A stretch of 64,000 nt of DNA, taken from contig NZ_JADKRS010000003.1 of assembly GCF_015351075.1 (NCBI RefSeq), forward strand, positions 1 through 64,000, read 5' to 3'. Of this stretch, positions 8,471 through 16,785 are shown piece after piece. The notes below the pieces were generated by a model, which was given only the letters and a program-made list of their open reading frames with translations, had not been told where the DNA came from and did no database searches. Within the stretch, counting starts at the first letter, position 1, and each line of letters opens with the position of its first letter. The position numbers and the translations under genes are program-made. The DNA comes from Clavibacter sp. VKM Ac-2873. GTDB taxonomy: Bacteria; Actinomycetota; Actinomycetes; Actinomycetales; Microbacteriaceae.

Positions 8471-10171
8471 TCAAGTCGGGCGCGGTGTGGCAGAGCCGAC
8501 GCGCAGCGGCAGCCGCACGCGCATCGTGGTGCCCGTGCCGACCGCGCTCTGCACCTCGATGGTCCCCTCGTGCGCCTCCACGATCGACCGGGTGATGCTG
8601 AGGCCGAGCCCCACGCCCGCCACCGTGCTCGCGCGGGCGGAGCTGGTGCGGAAGAAGCGCGTGAACAGCTGCGCGGTGTCCTCCGCCGACATGCCCACGC
8701 CGTCGTCGGTCACGCAGAGGCGCAGGTGGTCGCCCTCGACGTCCACCTCGGTGACGACCGTGCCGCCCTCCGGGGTGTACTTCACCGCGTTGCTCAGCAG
8801 GTTGTCGAGCACCTGGCCGATGCGCACGGCGTCGACCTCGGCGACCAGCTCCGCGTAGTCCGGCTCGACCAGCGTGACGCCGCTCGCCATCGCGTGGGGG
8901 CGGATCACGTCGAGCGCGTTCTCGACGATCTCGCCCACGTCGACGAGGTTGCGGTTGACGGCGAGCCGGTGCTGGGCCGCCGTGAGGAGGTCGCCGATGA
9001 GGCCGAGGAGGCGCTGCGCGTTGCGCTCCACGATGGCGAGGCGGGCGGCGGTGATGCGGTCGTCGATGTCGTCCTCGACGAGGTCGTCGGCGATGAGCTC
9101 GACGTAGCCGAGGATCGAGGTCAGCGGCGTCTTCAGCTCGTGCGAGACGCTCGCGACGAAGTCCTCGCGCTCGGTGACCGCGAGCGCGAGCGCCGTGACG
9201 TCGGTGCTGACGACGACCGTGCCGAAGATCCGCCCGGAGGCGTCCACGAGCGGCGACAGCGAGGCGAGCACGGCCTTCTGCGTGCCGCCGTCGCCCACCC
9301 AGTAGACCTCGCGGCCGACCACCTCGCCGGCGCGGGCGCGCGCCACGAGCTGCCGCTCGGGCGGCACGGCGGTGGTGCGGTCCTCCTCGTAGACGTGGAT
9401 GCCGAGCATGGGGTCGTCCGGGTCGGCGGGGCCGGCGAGCGCCATGAGCTCCTGCGCCGCGCGGTTCCGCAGCATGATCCGCCCGTCGACGTCGAGGACG
9501 ACCACCGTGTCGTCGATCGCGTCCAGCACGCCGTCGATGATCGAGTTGCGCTCCTGCAGGTCGACGAGCGTGCCCGTCAGCTCGAGCTGCATCTCCTCCA
9601 GGCGCGCGTGCTGCCGGATCAGCTGCTGCGCGAGCAGGTTCACGGCGACGGCCACGAGCAGCATCACGACGGGGAGCACGACCAGGTGCGACCAGCCGAC
9701 CGTGCCCTCCGGGAGGGTGCCCGTCCGGAAGAACGGCAGCGCGAGGACCGAGGCCGTGCCGATCGCGCCGAGCCACAGGACGTGCAGGGCGAACGCGTAC
9801 GCGAGCCAGATCACGGGGAAGACGATGAGGAACGCGGTCGACGGCACCTGGTCGGCGATCGCGTCGTGGCAGAGGGCGAGCGCCGCGAAGTCGAGCATCG
9901 GCAGCACGGCGACCCAGTCGGAGTCGATGCGCTCCCAGGGCACGACGGCCGCGAGGATCGTGACGATCGCGGCGATGACGGCCCCGGCGACGAACCCCGG
10001 ATCGGCCACGGAGTCGAGGTCGCCTGCGCCCGCGACGATGCCGACCACGGCGAGGCTCAGGATGAAGGGCAGCTGCGCGTGCAGCGGCTTCGAGAACGTC
10101 ATGCTGCGGAGCATGGCCTGCGCGCGGGACCCGTGGCCGCGCCGCACGTCGGAGGGAGCAACCTCGCCCAC
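8471..10171 (-). CDS. Membrane PAS-containing sensor histidine kinase
   Basis: A 566-residue sensor kinase. The N-terminal third holds about six hydrophobic segments (residues ~33-180). A PAS-like domain covers ~205-330 (IIDGVLDAIDDTVVVLDVDGRIMLRN). HisKA follows with phosphoacceptor His344 in ASVSHELKTPLTS. The HATPase_c domain has the N-box NLLSNAVKYT, G1 DDGVGM and G2 GVGLGLS. The GTG start at 10171 gives the longest form; the ATG at 10114 is an alternative that keeps all membrane segments. It probably phosphorylates the OmpR-type regulator at 6463-7329. The domain order suggests an intramembrane or cytoplasmic signal, which is inference. Confidence 0.93.
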   Translation of the reverse strand: MGEVAPSDVRRGHGSRAQAMLRSMTFSKPLHAQLPFILSLAVVGIVAGAGDLDSVADPGFVAGAVIAAIVTILAAVVPWERIDSDWVAVLPMLDFAALALCHDAIADQVPSTAFLIVFPVIWLAYAFALHVLWLGAIGTASVLALPFFRTGTLPEGTVGWSHLVVLPVVMLLVAVAVNLLAQQLIRQHARLEEMQLELTGTLVDLQERNSIIDGVLDAIDDTVVVLDVDGRIMLRNRAAQELMALAGPADPDDPMLGIHVYEEDRTTAVPPERQLVARARAGEVVGREVYWVGDGGTQKAVLASLSPLVDASGRIFGTVVVSTDVTALALAVTEREDFVASVSHELKTPLTSILGYVELIADDLVEDDIDDRITAARLAIVERNAQRLLGLIGDLLTAAQHRLAVNRNLVDVGEIVENALDVIRPHAMASGVTLVEPDYAELVAEVDAVRIGQVLDNLLSNAVKYTPEGGTVVTEVDVEGDHLRLCVTDDGVGMSAEDTAQLFTRFFRTSSARASTVAGVGLGLSITRSIVEAHEGTIEVQSAVGTGTTMRVRLPLRVGSATPRPT

Positions 10172-10279
10172 GTGACCCCCCGGATGCGGTCACCCCGTCC
10201 CGCTCATCGATACTAGCCACGAGTGGAGCGTCAGCCCCTGGGTGACGTACCCCGTGGTATGGGCACGTACGATTCCCGG

Positions 10280-10861
10280 ATGACCGACCTCCCGCACGAG
10301 CACCGCGTGGAGATCGCGTTCCTGGTCGCGTCGCCCGTGCACCGGCTCGAGGGACGCCCGTCCGACGGCCCGCGGGACGAGCCGGGCGAGCCGCCGTCGC
10401 GGGTCTCCGTGCGCGTGCGCGCCGGGCTCGGGATCGTCGGCGACCGCTACTTCGGCCAGCGCGCGCACCGCACGGCGGCGGTCACGGTGATGGCCGTCGA
10501 GTCGGTGGAGCGCGTGGCGCGCGAGCTCGGCGTCGACGCGGGACTGGATCCCGTCGACACCCGCCGCAACGTGCTGCTGCGCGGCGCGGACGTGGACCGG
10601 CTGCGCGGCATGCGCTTCAGCATCGACTCCGGCCACGGGCCCGTCGAGTTCCAGGGGCACCGCCCGGCGAACCCGTGCGCGTGGATGGACGTCATGCTCG
10701 CGCCCGGGGCCTTCCGCGCGCTCCGCGGCCGCGGCGGGGTGCGCTGCGAACCGCTCGGCGACGGGATCCTCACGGTCGGGCCGGCCGTGCTGCGCACCGA
10801 GCGCCCGCTCGCCGACGTGGACGGCGCGGACGACGCGGACGGCGGCGCGCGCCTGTTCTGA
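10280..10861 (+). CDS. MOSC-domain protein
   Basis: A 193-residue protein of the MOSC type (molybdenum cofactor sulfurase C-terminal domain). The visible pattern is GLGIVGDRYFGQ near the N-terminus, a basic middle region (TRRNVLLRGADVDRLRGMRF) and the segment around the conserved NPCAWMD Cys. MOSC proteins carry sulfur or bind molybdenum cofactor, or act on N-hydroxylated compounds; the exact role here is unknown. The ATG lies 6 bases after TACGAT (10268-10273). It is divergent from the histidine kinase across about 108 bases. Confidence 0.85.
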   Translation: MTDLPHEHRVEIAFLVASPVHRLEGRPSDGPRDEPGEPPSRVSVRVRAGLGIVGDRYFGQRAHRTAAVTVMAVESVERVARELGVDAGLDPVDTRRNVLLRGADVDRLRGMRFSIDSGHGPVEFQGHRPANPCAWMDVMLAPGAFRALRGRGGVRCEPLGDGILTVGPAVLRTERPLADVDGADDADGGARLF

Positions 10862-10887
10862 CGCGCGCCGCCGGGATCCCGCGCGCC

Positions 10888-11796
10888 TCAGTGGACGGGC
10901 GTGCCGCCGGTGACCGCGATCGTCTCGCCGCTCGTGAAGCTCGACTCCTGGCTCGCGAGGAACACGTACGTCGCCGCGATCTCCGCGGGCTGTCCCGGGC
11001 GGCCGTAGACCGACTGGGATCCGAACTCCTCCACGTCCGACGCCGACTGGCCGACGGGCTGCAGCACGGTCCAGAACGGGCCGGGCGCGACCGAGTTGAC
11101 GCGGATCCCCTTCGGCGCCAGCTGCTGCGCGAGCCCCTGCGTGAAGTTGCGGATCGCGCCCTTGGAGACCGCGTAGTCGATCTTGTCCGGGCTCGGCTGG
11201 TACGCCTGCGACGAGCTCGTCGTGATGATGCTGCCGCCCTTCGGCAGGTGCGGGATCACGGCCTTGCTCAGCCAGAACAGCGAGTAGACGTTGGTCTTCA
11301 TCGTGCGGTCGAGCTGCGCGGTGTCGAGGTCGAGGATGTCGTCCTCGTTGCGCTGGTAGCCGGCCACCATCACGAGGCAGTCGAGGCCGCCGAGCGCCGC
11401 GACGGACGCCTGCACGATGTCCTGGCAGGCGGTCTCGTCGGAGATGTCGCCGGGGACGAGCGCGGCGGTGCGCCCGTCGGCCTCGATCGTGGACGCGGTG
11501 TCGCGCGCGTCCTCGAGCTCCTCGTCGAGGAAGTTGAGCGCGATGTCCGCGCCCTCGCGCGCGAACGCGATCGCGACGGCCTTGCCGATGCCGGAGTCGG
11601 CGCCCGTGATGAGCACCCTGCGGCCCTTCAGGCGGCCGAAGCCGACGTAGCTGTCCTGGCCGTGGTCGGGCGTCGGCTCGAACCTCAGCTCGTCGCCGGG
11701 GCCCGTCTGCTCCTGCTGCGGGAACGGCGGCGACGGGTACTGCGCGATCGGGTCCTGGATCTCGTACTGGTTGCCGGAGTTGCGGATCTCGGTCAT
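10888..11796 (-). CDS. SDR-family oxidoreductase, YghA-like
   Basis: A 302-residue short-chain dehydrogenase of the YghA/YdaD subgroup, whose members carry an N-terminal extension (here residues 1-50, with the PSPPFPQQEQTGPGDELRFEP region). The NADP-binding motif is ITGADSGIGKA. The catalytic triad is in SSSQAYQPSPDKIDYAVSKGA. The C-terminal part has GPFWTVLQP and VTGGTPVH. Relatives are often general stress or aldehyde-reducing enzymes; the substrate here is not known. It is convergent with the MOSC gene (26-base gap). Confidence 0.92.
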   Translation of the reverse strand: MTEIRNSGNQYEIQDPIAQYPSPPFPQQEQTGPGDELRFEPTPDHGQDSYVGFGRLKGRRVLITGADSGIGKAVAIAFAREGADIALNFLDEELEDARDTASTIEADGRTAALVPGDISDETACQDIVQASVAALGGLDCLVMVAGYQRNEDDILDLDTAQLDRTMKTNVYSLFWLSKAVIPHLPKGGSIITTSSSQAYQPSPDKIDYAVSKGAIRNFTQGLAQQLAPKGIRVNSVAPGPFWTVLQPVGQSASDVEEFGSQSVYGRPGQPAEIAATYVFLASQESSFTSGETIAVTGGTPVH

Positions 11797-11907
11797 GCGC
11801 TGCGCCTTCCTGGAGGGGATCGGGGGTCGCCTCCCACCCTGGCCCGGTGGGTGCGCGCCGTCCGGGGAGGCGGCCGGTGGCGACGGCGCGGCCCCTACGA
11901 TCGGCGC

Positions 11908-12345
11908 ATGACGTCGACGCCCGAGCCCGACCTCCCGCCCGTCGAGTTCGCGTTCCCGGGGCCGCTGCGCGACCGGCTCGTCGCCGCGATCGTCTCGGGC
12001 GAGAAGACCTCGACCAGCTCGCTGCTGGCCCAGTACGCGGCCGACGGCGAGGAGCTGCCCGTCGTCGGATCCCGCGGCGCGGTCATCGACTCCGCCGGGC
12101 GGCCGGTGCTCGTGATCGAGACGACGGCCGTGGAGGTCGCGCGCCTCGCGGACGTGCCGCTCGCGCACGCGGTGGACGAGGGCGAGGGCTTCACGACGGT
12201 CGCCGAGTGGCGCGCCGGCCACGAGGACTTCTGGACGTCGCCCGAGGTCGTGGCCGAGCTGCCCGACGGGTTCGCGCTCGACGACGACACCGAGATCGTG
12301 ATGGAGCGCTTCCGGGTGGTGGGCACCGCGGATCGACCCGCCTAG
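11908..12345 (+). CDS. ASCH-domain protein
   Basis: A 145-residue protein with the ASCH fold pattern: FAFPGPLRDRLVAAIVSGEKTSTSSLL, then PVVGSRGAVIDSAGRPVLVIET and EGEGFTTVAEWRAGHEDFW. ASCH proteins are PUA-like and presumed to bind RNA or modified nucleotides; some are amidohydrolases. The ATG is 6 bases after TACGAT (11896-11901), a leaderless start. It is followed 9 bases later by the GH114 lipoprotein, which has its own -10 inside the end of this gene. Confidence 0.85.
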   Translation: MTSTPEPDLPPVEFAFPGPLRDRLVAAIVSGEKTSTSSLLAQYAADGEELPVVGSRGAVIDSAGRPVLVIETTAVEVARLADVPLAHAVDEGEGFTTVAEWRAGHEDFWTSPEVVAELPDGFALDDDTEIVMERFRVVGTADRPA

Positions 12346-12354
12346 GGTCGGGTG

Positions 12355-13230
12355 ATGCGCCCCCTCCTCTCCGCCGCCGCCGTGACCGCCGCCCTCGTCG
12401 CCCTGTCCGGCTGCGCGTCCGCGGATCCGGGCCCGGTCTCGGCGCCGACCGGCCAGGCGCGCTCCGCCCCGGCGACCGGCGTGCTCGCCGCGGAGACGAC
12501 GGCGACCGTCGCCCTCCCGCCCGTCGGGACGGGCTTCGACTACCAGCTCGGCGGCGCCTCCCCCGTGCCGACGGGCGCGGGCATCGTCGTGCGCGACAGC
12601 ACGGACGAGCCCGCCGCGGGCGCGTACGGCGTCTGCTACGTCAACGGGTTCCAGACGCAGCCGGGCGAGAGCTGGCCCGACGACCTGCTGGTGCAGGGCG
12701 ACGACGGGCCGCTCGTGGATCCGAAGTGGGACGACGAGTTCCTCCTCGACACCTCGACCGCCGCGAAGCGCACGGCCATCGCCGCCCGGCAGGCGACGAC
12801 GGTCGACCGCTGCGCCGACGCCGGCTTCCGGGCCGTCGAGTTCGACAACCTCGACTCCTGGAACAGGTCGGAGGGCGCGCTCGACGAGGACGACGCCCTC
12901 GCGCTCGCGACCCTGCTCGTGGACCACGCGCACGGCCGGGGCCTCGCCGTCGCGCAGAAGAACACCACCGACATCGGCGCGCGCGGCCGGGACGAGGCGG
13001 GCTTCGACTTCGCCATCGCCGAGGAGTGCGACCGCTGGGAGGAGTGCGCGGACTACACGGCGGTCTACGGGCCGCACGTGCTCGACGTCGAGTACACCGA
13101 CGACCTGCGCGACACGGCCGCGGGCGCGTGCGCGCGGATCCGGGCGCTGGACCCCGCTCCCCGCGCCATCGTGCGCGACCGCGACCTGGTGCCGTCGTCC
13201 GCGGACGGATACGCGTTCGCCGCCTGCTGA
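12355..13230 (+). CDS. GH114-type glycoside hydrolase lipoprotein
   Basis: A 291-residue secreted lipoprotein. The signal peptide ends in the lipobox LSGCAS. The mature part resembles GH114 endo-alpha-1,4-polygalactosaminidases: FDYQLGG near the start, AYGVCYVNGFQTQPGESWP, GFRAVEFDNLDSWNRS with the acidic active-site region, GLAVAQKNT and FDFAIAEECDRW. These enzymes cut galactosamine polymers; whether the substrate is foreign or self polysaccharide is unknown. The ATG at 12355 is preferred over the GTG at 12352 because TAGGGT (12343-12348) lies exactly 6 bases before it. Confidence 0.87.
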   Translation: MRPLLSAAAVTAALVALSGCASADPGPVSAPTGQARSAPATGVLAAETTATVALPPVGTGFDYQLGGASPVPTGAGIVVRDSTDEPAAGAYGVCYVNGFQTQPGESWPDDLLVQGDDGPLVDPKWDDEFLLDTSTAAKRTAIAARQATTVDRCADAGFRAVEFDNLDSWNRSEGALDEDDALALATLLVDHAHGRGLAVAQKNTTDIGARGRDEAGFDFAIAEECDRWEECADYTAVYGPHVLDVEYTDDLRDTAAGACARIRALDPAPRAIVRDRDLVPSSADGYAFAAC

Positions 13231-13263
13231 GCGGATCCGGGCACCGCGTGACACGATGCGGGG

Positions 13264-13986
13264 ATGGACGACGACGACCGGCGCGCGGAGATCGCGGAGA
13301 TGCGCCGCCGCGTCTTCGGGCCGGATCGCGACCCGGGCGACGCCGCGTCCTCGGCACGGCTGCGCGAGCTCGAGGGGCGGGATGCGGCGGCGGCGCCGGA
13401 TCGGCAGCGGGGCGAGCCCGACCGCGCTGGTGACGTCGACCGCGCTGGTGACGTCGACCCGCGCGACGGCGGACCCGATGCCGTCCCTCCCCGGCGCGCA
13501 CGACGCGTCCCCCGCGTCCGCCCGCGCCTCGCCGCGGTCTGGGCGGCCTCCCTCGTGCTGGTCGCGGTCGCCTCCGCCGGCGGCACGGCCTGGTGGCTCG
13601 GCGACGCGCGCGACACCGTCGCCGTCCTCGCCCTGGAGCCGCCGCCGGTGCCCGACAACGCGACCTACCTGTCGGTGGACACCGGATCCATCGCACCCGG
13701 ATCCCTGTTCGCGGAGTTCCACGGGATCTCGGTCGCCCGGGTGCCGCGGCAGGAGACGGCGACCGGCGCCGAGGTCGCCTGCCTGGTCGCCGGGCCGCCG
13801 AAGCAGGACGGCTCGGTCGAGGGCCCCGAGGGCTGCGCGACCGGCGCCGTCCCCGCCCGCGCCGCCGTGGTCGTCACGGCCGACCAGCCGCAGGAGCTGC
13901 GCGACGCGTTCCCGCTGGGCACCACGCTGTCGTTCGAGCTGGAGGGCGATGGGGAGACGGTCCGGGTCCGCACCGTCGGCGACTGA
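13264..13986 (+). CDS. Hypothetical protein with one membrane anchor and C-terminal extracytoplasmic domain
   Basis: A 240-residue protein of unknown function. Residues 1-75 are charged, with a direct repeat DRAGDVDRAGDVD. One membrane segment lies at about residues 88-110 (AAVWAASLVLVAVASAGGTAWW). The C-terminal part is extracytoplasmic, with two Cys (VACLV and EGCAT) that could pair, and ends VPARAAVVVTADQPQELRD. That tail is clearly similar to the partial protein at the right edge of the window (63873-64000). No known family is recognised. Confidence 0.72.
   Translation: MDDDDRRAEIAEMRRRVFGPDRDPGDAASSARLRELEGRDAAAAPDRQRGEPDRAGDVDRAGDVDPRDGGPDAVPPRRARRVPRVRPRLAAVWAASLVLVAVASAGGTAWWLGDARDTVAVLALEPPPVPDNATYLSVDTGSIAPGSLFAEFHGISVARVPRQETATGAEVACLVAGPPKQDGSVEGPEGCATGAVPARAAVVVTADQPQELRDAFPLGTTLSFELEGDGETVRVRTVGD
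13420..13455. repeat. 18-bp in-frame direct repeat, two copies
   Basis: GACCGCGCTGGTGACGTC occurs back to back at 13420-13437 and 13438-13455 and codes for DRAGDV twice. It is a simple in-frame expansion. Confidence 0.9.
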
Positions 13987-14195
13987 CGCTCCCTCCCCAC
14001 CCGCGTCGTGACGCCGGCCTCCCGAGCGCGACGGCGGCCGACGTGCGGCGGCCCAGGCGGATCCGCTAGGTTGTCCTGAGTTCGGGGAGCGCGCCTATCG
14101 GGGTGCCTCGTCTGGTTCGATTTCCGGAGCTCTCCACCATTCGCCTCTCGCGGCGTCGCCGCGCACCACGACGCGCGCCCCTAGGCTCGACGACC

Positions 14196-15164
14196 GTGTC
14201 CTCCTCCTCTTCGTCCTCCTCCCGTCGCGCCCTCGTCCTCGGCGGGACCGGCGCGATCGGCGGCGCCACGGCCGAGCGGCTGGCCCGCGACGGGTGGTCG
14301 GTGGACGTGACGGGTCGCGATCCCGACCTCATGCCCGCCGAGCTCCGGGACCTCGGCGTCCGCTTCCACGCGCTCGACCGCGCCGACGCCCCCGGGATCG
14401 AGCGGCTGGTCGGCGACGGCGTCGACCTGCTCGTCGACCTCGTCGCATTCACGGCGGCCGACGTCGACGCGCTCCTCCCGGCGATGCGGGCGAGCGGATC
14501 CGTCGTCGTCGCCTCCTCCCGCGCCGTGCACGTCGATGACGCGGGCCGGCAGGTCAACGGCGACGAGCCGCCGCGCTTCCCCGTCCCGATCCCCGAGGAC
14601 AACCCGACGCTCGCGCCCGCCGCCGACGGCACCGACCCGTTCACCCGCGAGGGCTACGCGCCCTCGAAGGTGGCCGTCGAGCGCGCGGCCCAGGCGAGCG
14701 GGCTGCCGATCACGGTGATCCGCCCCTCCAAGGTCCACGGCCGCTGGGCCAGGAACGCCCGCACGCGCGGCATCGTCGAGCGGATGCTGGCGGGCGCGGA
14801 GACGATCGAGCTCGCCGACCGCGGCGCGTCCGTCGACCACCTCACCGCGGCGGCGAACGCGGCGGCGCTCATCGCGCGGGTCGCCGATGTGCCGGGCGCG
14901 CGGATCCTGCACTCCGCCGACCCGGATCCCCTGACGGCCGCCGAGATCGTCGCCGTCATCGCCGACGAGCTCGGCTGGCGCGGCCGCATCGTGCCGCTCG
15001 AGCCGGGCGTCGCGGGCGGCGCGCACCCGTGGGCCGCGGCGCACCCGATCGTGCTCGACACGCGCGCGTCCCTCGCGCTCGGCTACGCGCCCGTCGGCCC
15101 GGGCGCGGAGCTGCTGCGCGCCGAGGTCGCGTGGGTCCGCGACGGCGAGCGCCCGCGCGGCTGA
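14196..15164 (+). CDS. NAD-dependent epimerase/reductase family protein
   Basis: A 322-residue extended-SDR protein. The nucleotide-binding motif is LVLGGTGAIGGATAERL, followed by VDVTGRDPD. VVVASSRAVHVDD and GYAPSKVAVERAA hold the Ser and the YxxxK-type active residues (Tyr-Ala-Pro-Ser-Lys). The C-terminal half has ITVIRPSKVHGRW. The GTG start gives a short poly-Ser N-terminus right before the Rossmann motif and lies 8 bases after TAGGCT (14182-14187). An upstream in-frame ATG at 14103 would add an implausible Arg-rich extension. The substrate is unknown. Confidence 0.87.
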   Translation: MSSSSSSSSRRALVLGGTGAIGGATAERLARDGWSVDVTGRDPDLMPAELRDLGVRFHALDRADAPGIERLVGDGVDLLVDLVAFTAADVDALLPAMRASGSVVVASSRAVHVDDAGRQVNGDEPPRFPVPIPEDNPTLAPAADGTDPFTREGYAPSKVAVERAAQASGLPITVIRPSKVHGRWARNARTRGIVERMLAGAETIELADRGASVDHLTAAANAAALIARVADVPGARILHSADPDPLTAAEIVAVIADELGWRGRIVPLEPGVAGGAHPWAAAHPIVLDTRASLALGYAPVGPGAELLRAEVAWVRDGERPRG

Positions 15165-15249
15165 CCCTCCCCCGGTCCCCGGGCGCGCCGCCCCGGCCGC
15201 CGTGGACAGCGCGGCCGCAGGCCCGCCCGCCCCTGCGACCATGCGCTGC

Positions 15250-15726
15250 ATGCCCTCCGTGACCGTGCGCCCCATGACCCCGACCGAGTTCGCCCGCGTG
15301 CTCGCCGACGCCGACGAGGACTACGCGGCCCGCCAGGTCGAGGCGGGTCTCTGGGCACCCGAGGGAGCGCTCGAGCGGGCGGCGGCCGAGACGACGAAGT
15401 ACCTCCCCGACGGGATCCGGACGCCGCGCACGCTGCTCCTGCGCGGCGTCGACGAGCACGGCGTCGGGGTCGGCAGCGCCTGGGTCGCCCTCGACAACCC
15501 GAACGGCGTGCCCGACACGGCGTTCCTCTTCGAGCTCCTGGTGGATCCGTCGCGCCGCGGGTCCGGCTACGGCCGCGCCCTCCTCGCCGCGGTGGAGCAG
15601 GCGACGCGCGACGCCGGGGCCCCCGCCCTCGCGCTCAACGTGTTCGGCGCGAACCACGTGGCGATCGCCCTGTACGCGTCGGCCGGGTACGACGTGACGG
15701 CGCAGCAGATGCGGAAGGCGCTCTGA
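15250..15726 (+). CDS. GNAT-family N-acetyltransferase
   Basis: A 158-residue GNAT protein. The acetyl-CoA-binding motif A is LFELLVDPSRRGSGYGRALLAAVEQ, and motif B is LALNVFGANHVAIALYASAGYDV. The ATG at 15250 fits the fold (MPSVTVRPMTPTEF); ATG codons at 15241 and 15202 lie in frame upstream. The substrate cannot be read from the sequence. It lies in the same direction as the epimerase gene and the DJ-1 gene downstream. Confidence 0.88.
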   Translation: MPSVTVRPMTPTEFARVLADADEDYAARQVEAGLWAPEGALERAAAETTKYLPDGIRTPRTLLLRGVDEHGVGVGSAWVALDNPNGVPDTAFLFELLVDPSRRGSGYGRALLAAVEQATRDAGAPALALNVFGANHVAIALYASAGYDVTAQQMRKAL

Positions 15727-15790
15727 GCCACGCGCGGGCCTCCCGCGCGGCGGGCGGATCCGGGATCGTCGGAGCCGGCATCATCGGAGG

Positions 15791-16483
15791 ATGGCCGCTC
15801 CGCTGCGCATCGTCTCGCTCGTCTTCCCGCACGTGACCCAGCTCGACCTCACCGGTCCGGTGCAGGTGCTCTCCCGCCTCCCCGGCGCGGTCGTGGACCT
15901 CGCCTGGCACCGGATCGAGCCGGTCCCGACCGACAGCGGCTTCGCGCTCCTGCCGACGACCTCGTTCGCCGACGCCCCGCAGGCCGACGTGCTCCTCGTG
16001 CCGGGCGGCAGCGGCGCCTTCGACCTCATGGCGGATCCCGACGCCCTCGCCTTCATCGAGCGGCAGGCGGCCAGCGCCCGGCACGTGCTCGGCGTCTGCA
16101 CCGGGGCGTTCGCGCTCGGCGCCGCCGGCCTCCTCCGCGGGCGGCGCGCCACCACGCACTGGGCCTCCCATCCGCTGCTCGAGCTGCTGGGCGCGATCCC
16201 GGTGGCCGGGCGCGTCGTCCGCGACGGCCGGCTGATCACGGGCGGCGGCGTCACGAGCGGCATCGACGCGGCGCTCGTGCTCGCCGCGGAGATCGCCGGC
16301 GACGCCGAGGCACGCGCGATCCAGCTGGCCCTCGAGTACGACCCGCAGCCGCCGTTCGACGCGGGGCACCCCTCGCGCCCCGAGGCCGATCCGGCTCAGG
16401 TCGAGGAGGCGATGGCCCACGCTCGGCGTGAGCGCGCACAGCTCGTCGCCCGCGCGGGCGAGCGGCTGGGCGACGCCCGCTGA
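15791..16483 (+). CDS. DJ-1/PfpI-family protein, isocyanide hydratase-like
   Basis: A 230-residue class I glutamine amidotransferase-like protein of the DJ-1/PfpI group. The nucleophile elbow is HVLGVCTGAFALGAAGLLRGRRATTHW, with the reactive Cys in VCTGAF. The family Asp lies in LDLTGPVQVL, and the segment LITGGGVTSGIDAAL follows. This combination is typical of cyclohexyl-isocyanide hydratases. It could also be an AraC-type regulator fragment, but no DNA-binding domain is present. The ATG follows GGAGG at a 0-base distance. Confidence 0.88.
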   Translation: MAAPLRIVSLVFPHVTQLDLTGPVQVLSRLPGAVVDLAWHRIEPVPTDSGFALLPTTSFADAPQADVLLVPGGSGAFDLMADPDALAFIERQAASARHVLGVCTGAFALGAAGLLRGRRATTHWASHPLLELLGAIPVAGRVVRDGRLITGGGVTSGIDAALVLAAEIAGDAEARAIQLALEYDPQPPFDAGHPSRPEADPAQVEEAMAHARRERAQLVARAGERLGDAR

Positions 16484-16603
16484 CCGCTGCGCCCGCCTGG
16501 CCGTTCCCCGCCGCATCCGCTCCCGGCCCGGTCGCGCGCGCCCGCACCTGGCAGGGTCGAGGGGCGGGGATCCACCGGTCCGCGCCGATCCCCGAGGAGC
16601 ACC

Positions 16604-16762
16604 ATGCCGCTGATCCGTTTCCTGTTCGTCGCCGTCCCCGTGATCCGGAGGTTCCTGCGCAGCCGCCAGGGCAAGGCCGCCATGGCCAAGGGCCGGGCGC
16701 AGATGGACAAGCGCGCGCAGAAGCGCGCCGCGCAGCGCACCGCCGCGACCCGCCGCCGCTAG
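16604..16762 (+). CDS. Small basic membrane-associated protein (52 residues)
   Basis: A short reading frame with a strong GAGGAG ribosome site 5 bases before the ATG. Residues 1-16 are hydrophobic (MPLIRFLFVAVPVIRR). The rest is strongly basic and helical, with repeated Lys/Arg/Ala/Gln and almost no acidic residues. This looks like a membrane-surface or nucleic-acid-binding peptide. It lies between the DJ-1 gene and the convergent AEC transporter. No family is recognised. The ribosome site and clean amphipathic character support a real gene. Confidence 0.6.
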   Translation: MPLIRFLFVAVPVIRRFLRSRQGKAAMAKGRAQMDKRAQKRAAQRTAATRRR

Positions 16763-16785
16763 ACGGGACGCCTTGTCGGCCGCCG

